A model generated the notes under the pieces. That model made no database searches, had not been told where the DNA came from, and saw only the letters and a list, made by a program, of their open reading frames with translations. Of a stretch of 64,000 bases of DNA, positions 50,074 through 63,370 are shown piece after piece. This stretch comes from Akebia trifoliata (lineage: Eukaryota; Streptophyta; Magnoliopsida; Ranunculales; Lardizabalaceae). Numbering within the stretch: the first letter of the stretch is position 1; the number at the start of each line of letters is the position of its first letter. The DNA lies in assembly GCA_017979445.1 (NCBI GenBank), contig CM030714.1:1054001-1118000 (forward strand), given 5' to 3'. Made by a program: the position numbers and the translations under genes.

Positions 50074-51925
50074 CAAGTTTTCCACTCATCTCCAATGTCT
50101 TTCGTGGTGACTCTACATGAAAGAAGTCCTCCAACTTCCCTGTTTCGGGTACATCTTCATTTATAAATGTCTGATAGCAACCATTATAGGGGGAGTTTAT
50201 GGTTTGTTGGTCTCCGTGAAATATAGCTTGGCAAGAAAGATCAAGAATTGAAGACAGAAGGTAAAAAAGAAGCAAAGTTCAAATTAGCTATAGTGTTGTC
50301 AATTTCAAAGATTTCATAAGTTTTGTAAATTATGTGTTTATACTAAATACCCCTCTCCCTGCCAAACAAAAATAACATGTACCAAAGAAGAATCCCATAA
50401 CTCGGCATTGTCATTATTGCCTAATACCAATTATATGAACACATATCTTGTTTTGCCATCCAATTTTTAAACATCATCACTGTACCCCTCCAATGTCCCT
50501 AGCAAAGTATAAGGGGAAAGCTAAACATTTTTACAAAAATGTCAATGACATATTTAATATTTACAAAGGAGTAATTGTATAATAAATACTAAAATAAAGT
50601 TGTATTATTTCTATTGACTGTTGAGTATCGAGGGGGGTGTTATTATCATTTATGTATTAGATCTTGAAACTCATGGTAACCAAGTTTGGATTCAACCTGG
50701 AAGGGTTGGCTCAATGGCAATTTTGGCCCAACGAATGGTTAATGCCCGGAGGTTGTGAGTTCAATACCCAGAATGAGCATTAATTCCTCAAGGGCCACCC
50801 AGGAGGGCATACCCTCACTTACTTGGTGTGTGTGTGATATGCGGGCGTTGCATGCACCCTTGGACGAGATCATGGTCTATGGACTGGGCAAAGCCCAGAT
50901 ACGGGCCAGCCTGATCTACTGTCTATAGGGATCATGTTTTTAAATCTCGTCCAAGATTGAGATGACTTGTCCGATATGTCTTGGTATTGTCCACCAACAA
51001 GACGGATAGACAAGTTTTATCAAACATATTGGACGAGATTTAAAACCATGAGTCATTTGTCTCATTGTTGAACGAGATAACTCAAGCGAAAAATTCGTTT
51101 GAGATGACTCTGTCTCTTTCTTGATAGGGACGAGACGTTAAAATGAGTTTTAAAACCATGATAGGGATACCCGATTATATACCAAAAAAAAAAAGAAAAA
51201 AAAAAAAAACAAAGTTTGGATTCAACAATCATTTGATGACTTTGATTAATTCATATAAGCTTCATAAAGAAAATTGGAATTCTTTTATGATACCTCCCAC
51301 TTATTTGGCTATGTTAGGTTTATCCTAGCAAAATATCCTTGCGCTGAAAGTAAACTTCCCTTTTGTTGATGAATTGGTGGGGAAAATTTTGTTTTATTCA
51401 GATATAATCTTCAAAAACTTAATTCCTAGATTAAAATTTGAATATAAAAATTAAAATTTTACCCTTAATTCATAAAAAAAAAAAGCAAAAGGGCGGTTGA
51501 CTTCGGTCAAAGATAAATCTAATCTTTCAATTTTTTTTAAGGGTTAAACCTAATACCTCTAATTTCGTAGGGGTATTACTAAAATTCCTTGATATTTTTG
51601 AGTTGCTTCCCAGAACCCGCCATCTTCAAGACTTGAAGGTCAAATTGAGATAAAATTTTGAGGTTGAAAGTTAAAGATGTTGTACTATTGGGAGATTATT
51701 TGGAGAATTTTCCGAATTTTTGGAAAATTTCGGAGAAGACTTCGGGTTTCATGGTCGTCTCCAAAAAATTACAGCCTTAGGGCTCTAAATCTCATATCAA
51801 CCACCATTAATAACAACTCCAAGAACTCTAAACCCTAACAAACACACACAGATCAATCTTCAATCCTGCTCAAGATCTCAAATCCTCTGTTATTGCTGAG
51901 GTAGCCATTTTAATTTTCTTCATTA
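50074..51925. other. 3' UTR of copy 2 and downstream spacer
   Basis: 50074-51273 is the duplicate of the copy 1 downstream region (3' UTR, SINE-like repeat, GAATTC joint). 51274-51925 leads into the copia gag and probably holds the element's 5' leader; no intact LTR was recognised. Confidence 0.6.
50690..50910 (+). repeat. SINE-like repeat downstream of LysM copy 2
   Basis: Paralogous to 41680-41900 and therefore older than the tandem duplication. Box A TGGCTCAATGG and box B GAGTTCAATACCC are followed by the same tail. Confidence 0.65.
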
Positions 51926-53002
51926 ATGTCTCTTCTTTCTTTTCCAATTACCAATATCACCAATCATGTTTCTGTCAAACTTGATTCTGAAAACTATTTA
52001 ATTTGGCGTGATCAATTCATGCCCATTTTGATTTGTAACGATTTATTAGGGTTTGTAGATGGATCAAATCCCTCACCACCAAAAACCCTTTCAGATTCAA
52101 CCACACCCAATCCACAATACCTCCAATGGTTCAAACTTGACCAATTTATTCTTAGTTGTCTCAAATCCACTTTGTCTCCTACTATCAGTTCTCATGTTCT
52201 AGGGTTCCAAACCTCTAAACAAGTTTGGGAAACTCTTGAACTTGTTTTCCAAGAAGAATCTTTAGCTCGACTTAATTTACTCCGAAGCCAACTTCAAAAT
52301 TTCCTAAACGAACAACTTCAGAATATTCGAAAGGGTTCGTCTACAATTGAAGAATACTTGGCTCGTATCAAAGGTATAGCTGATAATCTTTCTGCCATTA
52401 ATAGCTCTGTAAACGAATCTGAATTGATCACTCGAACAATTAATGGTCTCGTAAATGACAAAGATTACCACACTTTTGTTTACCCAATTGAAAATCATGA
52501 AAATCCCCCTACGTTCAATGTTCTTCGGGCTCGACTTCTTGTTCATCAACAACGTGTAAAACATGTGCAATTACAAACAAATGAATCTGCCCTTACAAGC
52601 AAACGAGGAAAAAATCGTAATAGGGGGCAATCGCAAACCTTTGGTCAGAAGGTCAATGACAATTATAGCTCACAGCAGTTCCATCAATTGGGACATCCTC
52701 CTCCTCGGTGTCAAATCTGTGAAAAATGTGGTCATACGGCAGCTATTTGTGAATTTCGCTACCACCGTGATGATCGCGATCATAATTTTACTGGATTGCA
52801 ACATATTGCCTCATCCTCAACTCACAATAATGTTGTCCCTCCACATCAAGTTGATCCCCAATGGCTTGCTGATGCGAGAGCAGTGAGTTGTCTGGTATCA
52901 CATCCAGGTGTTCTCCATCCTTCATCTTACAAGGAAAGTTTTACTGGTACTGCCTTGAACATTACCTTACATTGTAACTCTGTTTCTTACTCCATCTACT
53001 AA
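51926..53002 (+). mobile_element. Ty1/copia gag remnant (358-codon open frame)
   Basis: The frame begins MSLLSFPITNITNHVSVKLD and contains the copia gag (UBN2-type) core: ENYLIWRDQFMPIL, GSSTIEEYLARIKGIADNL and an LLVHQQRV piece. A CCHC zinc knuckle CQICEKCGHTAAIC follows. Where the protease should begin (W..DSGAT) it reads WLADARAV, so the catalytic DSG is lost. A short piece after the stop (VPALQESLLSVVKHF, 53029-53080) matches the pre-integrase zone. Integrase, reverse transcriptase and RNase H are missing. The element occupies the place where copy 3 would need its LysM exons. Confidence 0.88.
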
Positions 53003-53070
53003 GTTGCACTTAAATGATGTATCATATGTTCCTGCTCTCCAAGAGAGCCTTTTATCAGTTGTGAAACACT

Positions 53071-53393
53071 TTCCTTATTAACATAGAAAGATTTTAAGCC
53101 TTACTAAGGGTCGTTTTACTCAAATGGATTACCACATCAGCAATCCAACACCACAGCCCTCTATGTTTCATCGAAAAACTCAGATCCCATTTTTTTTTTT
53201 TTTCAAAAAACAATTTTATTGGGTTTGATCCAAGGTTTCAAAATGGACGGCTACCCAACTCCCAAACTTAATATTAAAATTCAACTGTGAAAAATAACTT
53301 TTTTTCAAAAAGTTCATAGAAGCATCGGATCATGTTTTTGGATGCTAGAAGGTGAGCCCAAGGACCCTTAATAAGGCTAGTTGGACTCTTATC
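53071..53393 (+). repeat. Dispersed MITE-like repeat (TTAGTAAG family), copy 3
   Basis: Starts TTCCTTATTAACATAG and ends AAGGCTAGTTGGACTCTTAT, with the shared core CCAACACCACAGCCCTCTA. It lies directly after the copia remnant. Confidence 0.65.
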
Positions 53394-53401
53394 TGTTGTC
53401 A

Positions 53402-53545
53402 ACCTACTCTTTTCTTTATGGGTAAAGGGTAGTCGTTAGCAAGTTGAAGTTGGATTCAAGGAGGTTTGAACCTAGGATGTGGGAACAATACTCCACTTCA
53501 CGACTTAACAACTTAGCTAAGGTGGCACTTCAACTTCAAAGTCAA
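53402..53545 (-). repeat. SINE-like repeat (minus strand)
   Basis: On the minus strand, CCACCTTAGCTAAGTTGTTA is followed by a box B-like TAGGTTCAAACC. It is clearly the same family as 61330-61460. Confidence 0.6.
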
Positions 53546-54121
53546 CCTATTCTAGCAATCTTAATCATCTAAAAAATGGATTGATTTTTCCTTCTGGGAC
53601 TGTTCCCAGTTTTATTGTTTTTTACTGTCGAAAATGATGCTACTTGATGGATGGTTAATGTCCTTTTATGCGCTGATTTTTGGGCTTGGGTGTCCATTTG
53701 CTTGGAATATTTGGATGGGTGAGGCTGAGCATTTTCACAACTATATAGTGGAAGCACCTTTAGTACTATTACTGTTGCAAGAAATTGGTGTGGTACTGTT
53801 GTCTATTTAAAATTTAAACTATATGTTGCATGTGGAGCTTTGTTGAGATGTTCTGCAGTAGGGGATGTGTACTCTGAATTGGAATGTATCGGTCGATACA
53901 TACCGGTATTGGCCGGACTAATACAAACTATTGACCCCAAAAACATGGAATATTCCAGCAGTGGATTGGGCATTTAACAGTTTGTGTCAAATGTATTGGC
54001 TGATACTGTATAGGTTTTTTCATTTATTAACCAAAACATTCAATCGATATGAAATTTTAAACCTTGGTTCTATCTTGTCTCCTTGTTAGATCTTGATCTC
54101 TCACTATATATAAATTTTCAG

Positions 54122-57100
54122 TTACGAATGATACAATACCAAGATTATCATTTAAAGGTATCCCTGTGGACAATTCAGTGGAGTTCACATATGAAGAGCT
54201 TGCCAAAGCTACAAATGACTTCAACATGGGTAGTAAGATTGGTGAAGGTGGTTTTGGATCTGTGTACTACGCAGAAGTAAGAGGCAAGGTTTGTATCCTT
54301 GCAAGTTATCAACTACTGAGATGATTAGGAAAAAAATTTCAGCAACTTATTCCTCATAGATATCATTAGAGTCCTGTAATTATTTGTGCTTTATGTCGTA
54401 CATGTGATTAAGAAACACAATTTTGCCTATTTAGCAAAAAAAGAAGAGAAAAAGATAAAAAGGTAAAGCAGATAGGAATTGGTTCTAGCATGTCGTGATC
54501 TTGATTTGAAATAACCTTACCACTTTTAAGTTGTTGATTCATGTTATCACTGCTTGCAACTGAAACCTATGGGAAGTGAGCATTTGTGGAGATTGAATAT
54601 GTGAAAGAGCATTTAGTGTTCATGACTTGAATTGGATAAGGGGAACACGAGAGGGACTGATTTAGGGAGAAAAAATAAATAAAGGAGTTAACAACTCAAT
54701 TTAATTTAACCTTTCACTTTTTGGTAAATGGGGGACCTGGTAGACCAAGTTTCTAATGTTCATTTATACCTTTTATGCTATTTCATTTTGTACTTGTCAA
54801 TTGGCTACAATGTCAATGTAGAGGAGCCTGTCTTGTTTTCCACATCATTATTTCCTCCATTGATATGCAGTTTCTTTTTCCATTTCCTTTTTTCTTTCTC
54901 TCCTACTATGTTTCATGCAGAAAGTTGCAATAAAAAAGATGGATATGCAAGCATCGAAAGAATTCCTTGCTGAACTGAAGGTTCTAACAAATGTTCATCA
55001 CTTGAATCTGGTATTTCACTTTCCAGGCTGTAGTCTAGTATTTTTGTTATGCACTTATCCGGACCAAATATTTAAACATTATGTCTCCATAATGTTGGTC
55101 TAGTATGTTATCTTGAGCATTTTCAAGTTTCCTTATTGTTGGGTGGTTTCATTTGATCTTAGTACCGAAGAAATTCATCCAAACATTAAGTTGTTGCAAC
55201 CATGGGATGATAATTTTCAGATTGAACACATATGCTCTAGTTGTGTGGACATGAAAACTGTGGCCAAGGCAAATTTGAATATGGTCAGCTTAATGAACCG
55301 TGCAAAACATATACACTTATGGCAGCACGACTTGGATGAATCATAGCTTGAGCTAATCAATTAACTCTTTTGACTTTGACTGACTTGCTGGGTCAATTGA
55401 GTCATCCTTGGTTTGGTGAGTTGACAGGCTTTTGATCTTTGGCTCACTTCATGCTATCATGCTTATCTACATTGCCGCGGACTTAGGGCATTGGCTTGGG
55501 TCAGTAGGATAGTCAACATCAAGTGAACCTTAACATCTCATTCATTCTAACTTGTATGATTTATTTTGCTATTGTTCTTATGTATTGCCAATCCTAGGTC
55601 CCTTGCTTTGAGTCAAGATTCTAAACATCATATCTATGTATGTTGCTTTGTCAAGAGTAGAATAACATGTCCTCTACTCCATTCATCCCTTTGGACTTGA
55701 ACAATTTCCTAGTTAAGGAAAAAGGCCTTTTTCTGTCCAAGTTGTATGGTTTTTAATTTCACTTGTCTAGATCCAGGATACCTATAATTTTTATTTGATA
55801 ATTGGTTTTTTGGGCCTATATATTAGTACATCTCTCTCTCATAATTTAAAACTTGATGCTAATAAAATTGTTCGATTGCCCAGATTTGCTTTTCTTATGG
55901 AATTGTTTGTGGTTTTATTCATTTAAACCGATTGCAGGTGTGCTTGGTAGGTTATTGCATCGTGGGTTCTTTATTCATAGTGTTTGAGTTCATTGAGAAT
56001 GGAAACCTTAAACAACACTTGTGTGGTTCAGGTAAGAATATTCTTGCGCAAATGTAAAAGATCTCATTTTACATTGTTGTGCATTCAGTGCTAATGTTGA
56101 AATTATTTTCTCTGCTTTTAGAGAGGGAACCACTACCATGGTCTACTAGGGTGCAAATTGCCCTTGATGCAGCAAGAGGTCTTGAATACATCCATGAGCA
56201 TACCATTCCTGTGTACATCCACCGTGATGTTAAATCTGCAAACATTTTGATTGACAAGAACTTCCTTGGGAAGGTTGTAACTATCTTTTCATCAGAGTAG
56301 CAGAATTACCTTCCAAAAAACCATGTTTCTTGTCTTATGTTTTTGTAAAATGTATGTTATATTGTAGGTGGCGGATTTTGGGTTAACGAAACTGACAGAA
56401 GTTGGAAGTAAATCATTGCAAACACGTCTTGTGGGTACATTTGGATATATGTCTCCGGAGTAAGATTATTTGGTTGTTTGTTCATGCAGTTATGTTCTTT
56501 TTTGTTGCTTCTGATTCTGAAGCATGAATCCATAAATATATTCTTTTAACCTTAAAAATGAACTAACTTTTGCTTTGCTTGCTCATAGATATGCTCAGTT
56601 TGGTGATGTTACACCCAAGGTTGATGTCTATGCTTTTGGAGTTGTGCTTTATGAAATTATCTCTGCAAAAGAAGCTTTAGCGAAAAGTGGACCTATTTAT
56701 GAATCAAGAGGGCTTGTGGCTCTGGTTATTTCACTTTGCCTCCAACCTACTTTCCAAACATAGAATTTTTTTTGGTAAAAACTAAGTTTGAAACGAGCAT
56801 TATTGTTTTTTGATGATATACAGTTCGAGGATGTTCTTAATCAGACTGATCCACTAGAAGATCTCCGCAAACTAGTTGATCCTAGACTTGGGGACAACTA
56901 CCCACGTGACTCAGTTCTTAAGGTGAAAAATGATCTCATCAAAGACATTCTCAATGTTTGGTTAGTAGCCTTGATTCTAAAAGGCTATGCTGGTTGTTTT
57001 GGTTGCAGATGGCCCAGCTTGCCAAGGCTTGCACACAAGAGAATCCCCAACTAAGGCCAAGCATGAGGTTTGTTGTGGTCGCACTAATGGCACTTTCATC

Positions 57101-57170
57101 AAATGAGGATTGGAATCCCCTTTCCCTTTTTGAAAACCAAGCTCTAATGAGTCTAATGTCAGAAATGTAG
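54122..57170 (+). CDS. 5'-truncated LysM receptor kinase copy 3 (kinase region only; possible pseudogene)
   Basis: Eight exons correspond to exons 5-12 of the complete copies: 54122-54288, 54921-55010, 55938-56031, 56122-56273, 56368-56459, 56589-56724, 56824-56922 and 57009-57170 (TAG). All splice sites are canonical, all phases fit and there is no stop or frameshift. The kinase keeps [27 protein letters not shown] and GTFGYMSPE. It has diverged more than copies 1 and 2 from each other: [10 protein letters not shown] has become [10 protein letters not shown], and exon 10 is one codon shorter. Homology to intron 4 of the other copies extends left to about 53760, but the signal peptide, LysM and membrane exons are absent. 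A copia gag remnant lies upstream instead, and no in-frame start precedes the kinase. It could be a gene remnant, a cytoplasmic kinase using an unseen first exon, or a 3' alternative spliced from copy 2 (exon 4 is phase-compatible). Confidence 0.75.
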
Positions 57171-58874
57171 CAAGTCTCCCATACTCATCTCCGATGTGTT
57201 ACAAGTGGCTCCAAGTGCAAGAAGCCTGAACTTTACTTTGTCGGGTACATCCATCTTTTGTAATTATCTGAAAGTAACCATTGTAGAAGAGCTTATTAGG
57301 TTGATCTCTGTATAATACTGTGATCTACACGGTGCTCATGGACGATTGTAGTAAAGTTCACAAGTCATTTTCAGATGTAATTTAAGATAAAGAGTGAAGA
57401 TTTTGTGAGACTACTTGATAATCAGGTTGGTTATTGGCATTGTTGCCACAACATTTAGGCCCGAACTTGGAATTTGCTCATCAAGGACAACTCCTCCCAG
57501 TCATCCCCAGGTTGCTACATCAGCCTGGACAAGCACCATAATTTGCAATGACAAACGATCTACTCTCATATTCATCCTTTTCCATTAAGATATCATAGGG
57601 ATCCAACTCTGATACACAGATCTCTCTCTATGTTATCAATTTAATATCATTATCTAACTTAAGAGTTGTTTTTAAAATAATTAAGATCACCTTACAGAGA
57701 GTCAAGCTAGTATGACTAACTTAGTAAGATTTCAAATCTCACAGAGGCTCGTGAGCTCACATTGTAGCATCCAAAAACATGATCCAATGCCAATGTTGTC
57801 AACTTTGATGAATCTCACAACAGATTTTTTATTGCCCTCTGAATCTAAGTTCTTTCCATGAAATCTAGAAGGCTGTGGGGGTGTTGGAATGCCAATGTGG
57901 TAATCCACGTGTACCCTACAACCCTTAGATTCTTCAGATATGATATGCAGATGCCCAGTTACAAAATCATATTTTTTATTTAAAATTACAAACATCTAAA
58001 ATCACAATAGGCTAAATTATTATTTTAGGTTAAAAACAACAAACCCAGTTAACTCAGGCTGAGTTTTCCTTAAACATGGGTGAAATTTTCAAATTATCAA
58101 ACAAGTCATCTCAGCTCACACTTGGATGAGCCTAAGTTGGAGCTTAAACTAATTAAGTAAAGTTTCCTGATTTCATACCTGCATACGAGAAAAAAGCAGA
58201 GCCAATCATGACAGATGGGAACTCTAAAATCATTATCCGATCAATTCCCCAATCTTACCAATAATTGGACGCTTAACTGAACGCCCTCCCTTTATAGGTG
58301 GATTACTCCTCGAATGGATACTAGTTTAGGTGGTCAATACTCAGGAAGAGTTCCACAGCTGCAGTAGAAAGTTAGGTAAGCATGTTTCAATCAACTTCAA
58401 CAAATAAATTTAGCAAAAATGTTGCAACATGCCATTGTAAATTCTTTAACATAGATAATTGTATTACTCAAGTTCAATGAAACATAAGTTGGGGTACCAT
58501 CAATATAAACGGTGAGAAATATGGGATGAATGAAACAGTCTTGCTTACTATAATTATAAATAACAGCATTTAGCAACAACTCAAAAGTCCGGGGAAGAAA
58601 GATTACTCTTTCCTGATATCATGGAGTATTTTCAGTTGGCCAAATGTTTCTCTTCCAACAAAAAATTACTAGGAATTGCATGAACTACCATTGTCTTTGA
58701 TATCTAAGTCAACCAACTATGTATAAAGTTAAAAAAGGGTAAGTAGCTGGAGAACTTCAATTGCGAAGTTTGTTGGCTTTGATGATGCATTTGTGCTATA
58801 GCAGAGTGTGGCGTAATAATCGTTTGCATAGGTCATATATGGTCTAGCACTCCCACAACCTGAAGGCCAACAGC
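57171..58874. other. Spacer between LysM copy 3 and CNOT9 3' ends
   Basis: 57171-57330 is the copy 3 3' UTR (homologous to the other copies). 57690-57912 is an inverted partial TTAGTAAG-family repeat. The rest is unrecognised AT-rich DNA between convergent genes. Confidence 0.6.
57690..57912 (-). repeat. Dispersed MITE-like repeat (TTAGTAAG family), inverted partial copy 4
   Basis: The reverse complement matches the 53071 copy (GGATTACCACATTGGCATTC; GCATTGGATCATGTTTTTGG). Confidence 0.6.
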
Positions 58875-60658
58875 TTAATTTCGTGACACATTATGTACCA
58901 GTTGTTGTAGCCACCGTTTAGTTATTGGATCTTCCTGCAAATATATGTATACATTAAAGAATCGAATATGAATTTTGCAAAAATGAAACAAAAAAAAATT
59001 GTGTGATAAAAGATGCCACAACATAAGTACGAATTGCTTTCATGCAGTATTAAATTCTGCGTAAATTAAAAGGAACAATTAGAACCTTCAGACTTTATTT
59101 AATTGGGTACATAAAAATTGTGATGCAACTTATGAACCAAAGACACATACTCTTAAGACTAAATTCCATATACCCAGGGTTGACTAGAAAGATATGATTG
59201 CCTTTCCATGATCATAGAGAAATAGGATTACTTGGAGAAGACTAAAAGAAATAGGGAAAATTACTTAATAGACCGTGCAGTAGGGACGTCTTTTTAAATG
59301 CAACCTGAGTTTTGGAATGGTATCTTAATAACCCAGTTAGCAAAATCTTTCTTTCTTAATCCCCCCTCACCCTGATAAAATGGCAAACTCAAACCATTGA
59401 GATCAACCATTCAAATTGTCACTCTAGATAATTTGAATCATTGATCTCAATGATTCACGTTGAAACGTCACGATCGATGATTGTAACAAGGTCGATCTTG
59501 ACAATTGGAACAAAGGTAGATCTTAGTGATCTGAATCATTGATCTCACCAATTGAAAGGGGGATGAGAGGGCACTAAGACAGAGAAAGGTTAATTAAATG
59601 GGCTACAAAGTTATCGTAGAAAAATTACGGGGCTGTTTCAAAAGAAATCCCTCCATCAGAGTTCATTAAGTAATTTTCCCAAACAAACAACTTCAACAAC
59701 ATGCAAGCATATATGGAACAACGACCATTTTACTCGTATAATGAGAACCTATGCACAACTAGAACATCCCAAAAGACTGATAGCAGTGAACTCTTAAACA
59801 AAATAACAGAAGGTTTCTATAATTTCACCAGTAGCACTTACACGAAGGCAATCACTGAAGGTTTCATCTCTCAACTCTTCTGGAAGGAAATTTGCCAATG
59901 CTTCACATGCCCTGCACCAAGGAAACCAGAGATCTCAACCTTATTATTAGATACAGAAAATAGACATGAAAAAGAAGACGTCACAAAAATATTAGAGATA
60001 AGGCTGAAAAATAACCGACCTCGGATAATCAGTTAGTCTAAGATAACAACGGATTATATGTTTTAGCAGGCGTAAGGAGGGTTGTTCAGCGAGTGATGAA
60101 ACCATTTTCCCCAATACACGGCCAACTGCAAAAAACCTCTCTACAGTGGCACAAATGTAACATAGTCCCATCTCATCCAATAGAATCTTTTGTACGATAA
60201 AGGTAGCAACCTAAATGGTTAAAATGTCAGTCAGGAAATACTTAGAAGAAAGTAACAAATATTGTGACATACTGATTTAGTGAAGTTCAACTAAGAGGAA
60301 ATTATTTGCTTGGAACCCGTTTCCCTTTCAATTTTTTATGTTTCCTAAAAAAAAGCCAAAGAGGGCTTAAAACAAAAATAATGTATGAAAAAAATGAGGA
60401 AGCTGTTTTCCAAAAGTTTTCAATTCAACCACATGTTTTGGATGCTTGACTGTATTAACTCAATTTACATTTCTTTGCCTACTTTGCTAATTGTAAGGCT
60501 TTAAAGTACTTATCCTAGTCTAGATTTTCACTATATATATAACCCCAAGGGGTTGGCATAGTGGCAAGCAGATCCTTGATAAGCTCCTCAGGAAGGGTAG
60601 GTCAAGTGTTCGAAACCCCATGGACCAGTTGCATGTAGGACTTTCCAAGGGGGCGGGG

Positions 60659-60692
<34 letters not shown>

Positions 60693-63338
60693 CTAGTGAG
60701 CCCAAAGGGGCATGTGCATTCTACCAAGTATCCTCATGTGGAAAGTTTCAGACCATTAGCTGTCTGCCAAATGGCGAAAGAGACATCTTTTTCTATCTAG
60801 GCCGCAATTTGCGGTGGGGAGAAAAGTATCGCACAATACAAGGTGATGCAGGCATGATGGGTAAGAAGAGGACACCCACGTGGCCAATCTTGGGAATTGG
60901 ATATTAGATGGTTAGTCTGGATTGGTCAAGTCATCCCTCCACTTGGTACGAAAACCCTCCAAGTACAGTGAAGAATTCTGGACTCTGGAGTGTAACACTA
61001 GCAAACTTTTCCCCTCTATGAATCTTTGGGATGTGTCAACCTATAGAACTTTCAAGCTCTATGAAGTTTAGTTCCCTTCTATGCAAATTAAAAACTAAGT
61101 ATTCAAGTTGAAGAGATGTATGAGTACTACCTAAATGAGCATCATTCCCCAACCAAAAAAATCATCATTTGTGTAAACTGTATCCTTCACATTTGTAGGG
61201 ATGTGCCACTGAGAGAGTCAACAACGGCATAGATTTAAATAATTATAAATAACTTTCATGCTCTTTTGTAAGACTTGAAGAGCCATCAATATCTATCACA
61301 ATATGAAAAAAGAAAAGTGAACCACTTACTGTTTTTTGATAGGTAAGGGGTTGGCAGTTACTAGCAATGTGAAGTTGGGCTCAAGGGGGTTTGAACCTAG
61401 GACATGGGAACAACTCTCCACACATCATACCAACTTAGCTAAGCTGGCACTTCAAAGTGTACCACCTTTTAAAGATGCCATCATCATCATCTACACCTTA
61501 TCCCAATTACTTGGTTTGGCAACATGAATCTTATTCCACCATTTAAATATCTAACGAACCATATTTCAGTCAAGGCAGTTCCTTCATATATTTTCTTACT
61601 AGAAACATCCATCACATTTTCAGCCTCCCTCTCACCCTTTTTTAGGAGGTGCTAAGCAGTTAATTGAATCTAAACTATCCAAACATTAGAATGGTAACCA
61701 CCACAAAAGTTTCAGTGTCAAAATTATAGATGTCAAGTGAGACCTATTACTTACCGTTTTCGAAAGTTCACTACCCATCTCCATGGTTCGCAGACACAAG
61801 GGAATTATTTCTGTTTTGAGCAGGAAGCTGATAACTTCTGCATCATCAACCTGAAAAAAAATTTAATTTATTGTCATGAACTTCAGAACAATTAAAGAGC
61901 AAAAAAAATCTTTTATCAATAACACAGAAATTCTTTTTAACTGAAAAAAATGCATCAGTACTTTATGAGGCATAGCGTCTCATCTGTCCAGGGCATTGTC
62001 TAGCCCAATTTTGAAAGGCTCAGTATGTATTAGGTTAAGAAAAGAAGAAAAATCATTATTGGGTAAATAATGTACCAAATGAAGATCATGGATGGAGCAC
62101 AAGTTTTGGTGTGAGAACATAATGCTTTTAGATTTTAGCATGCAAAGAAATTCTAAATTTGCGCACATGTGCATGCGTGCGTGGGTGGGGGTGTGTGAGC
62201 AAAATACCTTTACGAGAGCACCAATTACACCCAAGCTGGTAAGCCTCAGATACTCAAATGGTCTTGTCTTGCTCGTGGTGTTTAGAAACGGGTACAAGTA
62301 CAGAGGTATATGAGCTACATTAGGACAAAATGTCAATATTCAGCTATCAATTTCCTTATGTATTGCAACCAGATTAATTATCACACATGAATTTCCAGTG
62401 CATGTCAGAGGATACTCAGAGAATAACTCCATAAATGTTTATCCTAACAAATCCAGAAAACATTTAGAATATTTTAGAAATAAAAATGCATCAGTTCATG
62501 TACTTCTCTCAATCATATATGTAACAGAAAGTTCTCTGAGACACTCAACTATCTTCAGTCCAAAGGAGTACACATCCAGATTCATTTTTTATTGGAAAAT
62601 CTAAGACTCCCAAATTTTCTTTCCGTTGTTAAATGGAAAAAAAAAAAAAAAATCAAGTAAACAATGTCATCCCATCAAAGCCCTTCTTTTCAACTCAATC
62701 GATGGCTCAATTAATAAATTGAAAGACCTTTTGCAAATCCAATGCATGTTTGACCAAGGCCTAACTACGCAAAAAACACATATGACAGAACTGGACATTC
62801 AATCAGTTGGAGAACTTAATTGAACGAAGCTCATGTTGGACTCCTCTCCCACTTACCTTTATCACCGTTCAATGTAAAACAACTGAAACCATAAATATTA
62901 CACACGCTGGAAGACTATAGAATTTAAGAGATCGAAGAGCTCTTTTTCGGTTTGTTTGATAAGCAAAGAGCTTTTGTTATTCGCTTAGCCTTCTTTATAT
63001 GCAAGAAAATGTATGCAGCATTATTTTCAACCCCCAATTGCACATGTAGCCATTAATTTGATTGTTTACAACACAATATCACTGCATCAAATAAGATCTG
63101 AACTATCTGATCTATCAGAACAGTTTGTGGATTTTTGCTGATTATGAGGTCTAAATGAGTAGAAAAGTCTGAATTTCAGGCCTAAACTTATGTGCACATC
63201 TCATTCATCACAAAGGAATAAGACTGAATCTATCTTTTGAAGAGATTCTCAAGCCTGGAATCATGCTTGATGTAGGTTTGTAGATCTGGAATGGTCGGTC
63301 AAGGTTGGTGGTGGCGGCCCACGATGTCATACAGGGCC

Positions 63339-63370
<32 letters not shown>

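Noticed and set aside
54083..54280. 65-codon frame starting MLDLDLSLY as the start of copy 3
   Set aside because: It is in a different frame from the kinase; the conserved kinase frame enters through the acceptor at 54121.
59701..60036. 111-codon plus-strand frame
   Set aside because: It overlaps CNOT9 exons on the opposite strand and has no family resemblance.
60541..60620. Possible tRNA gene (boxes A and B present)
   Set aside because: The segment cannot form acceptor and anticodon arms, and a related A-tailed copy with TSD exists at 5457; it is a SINE head.
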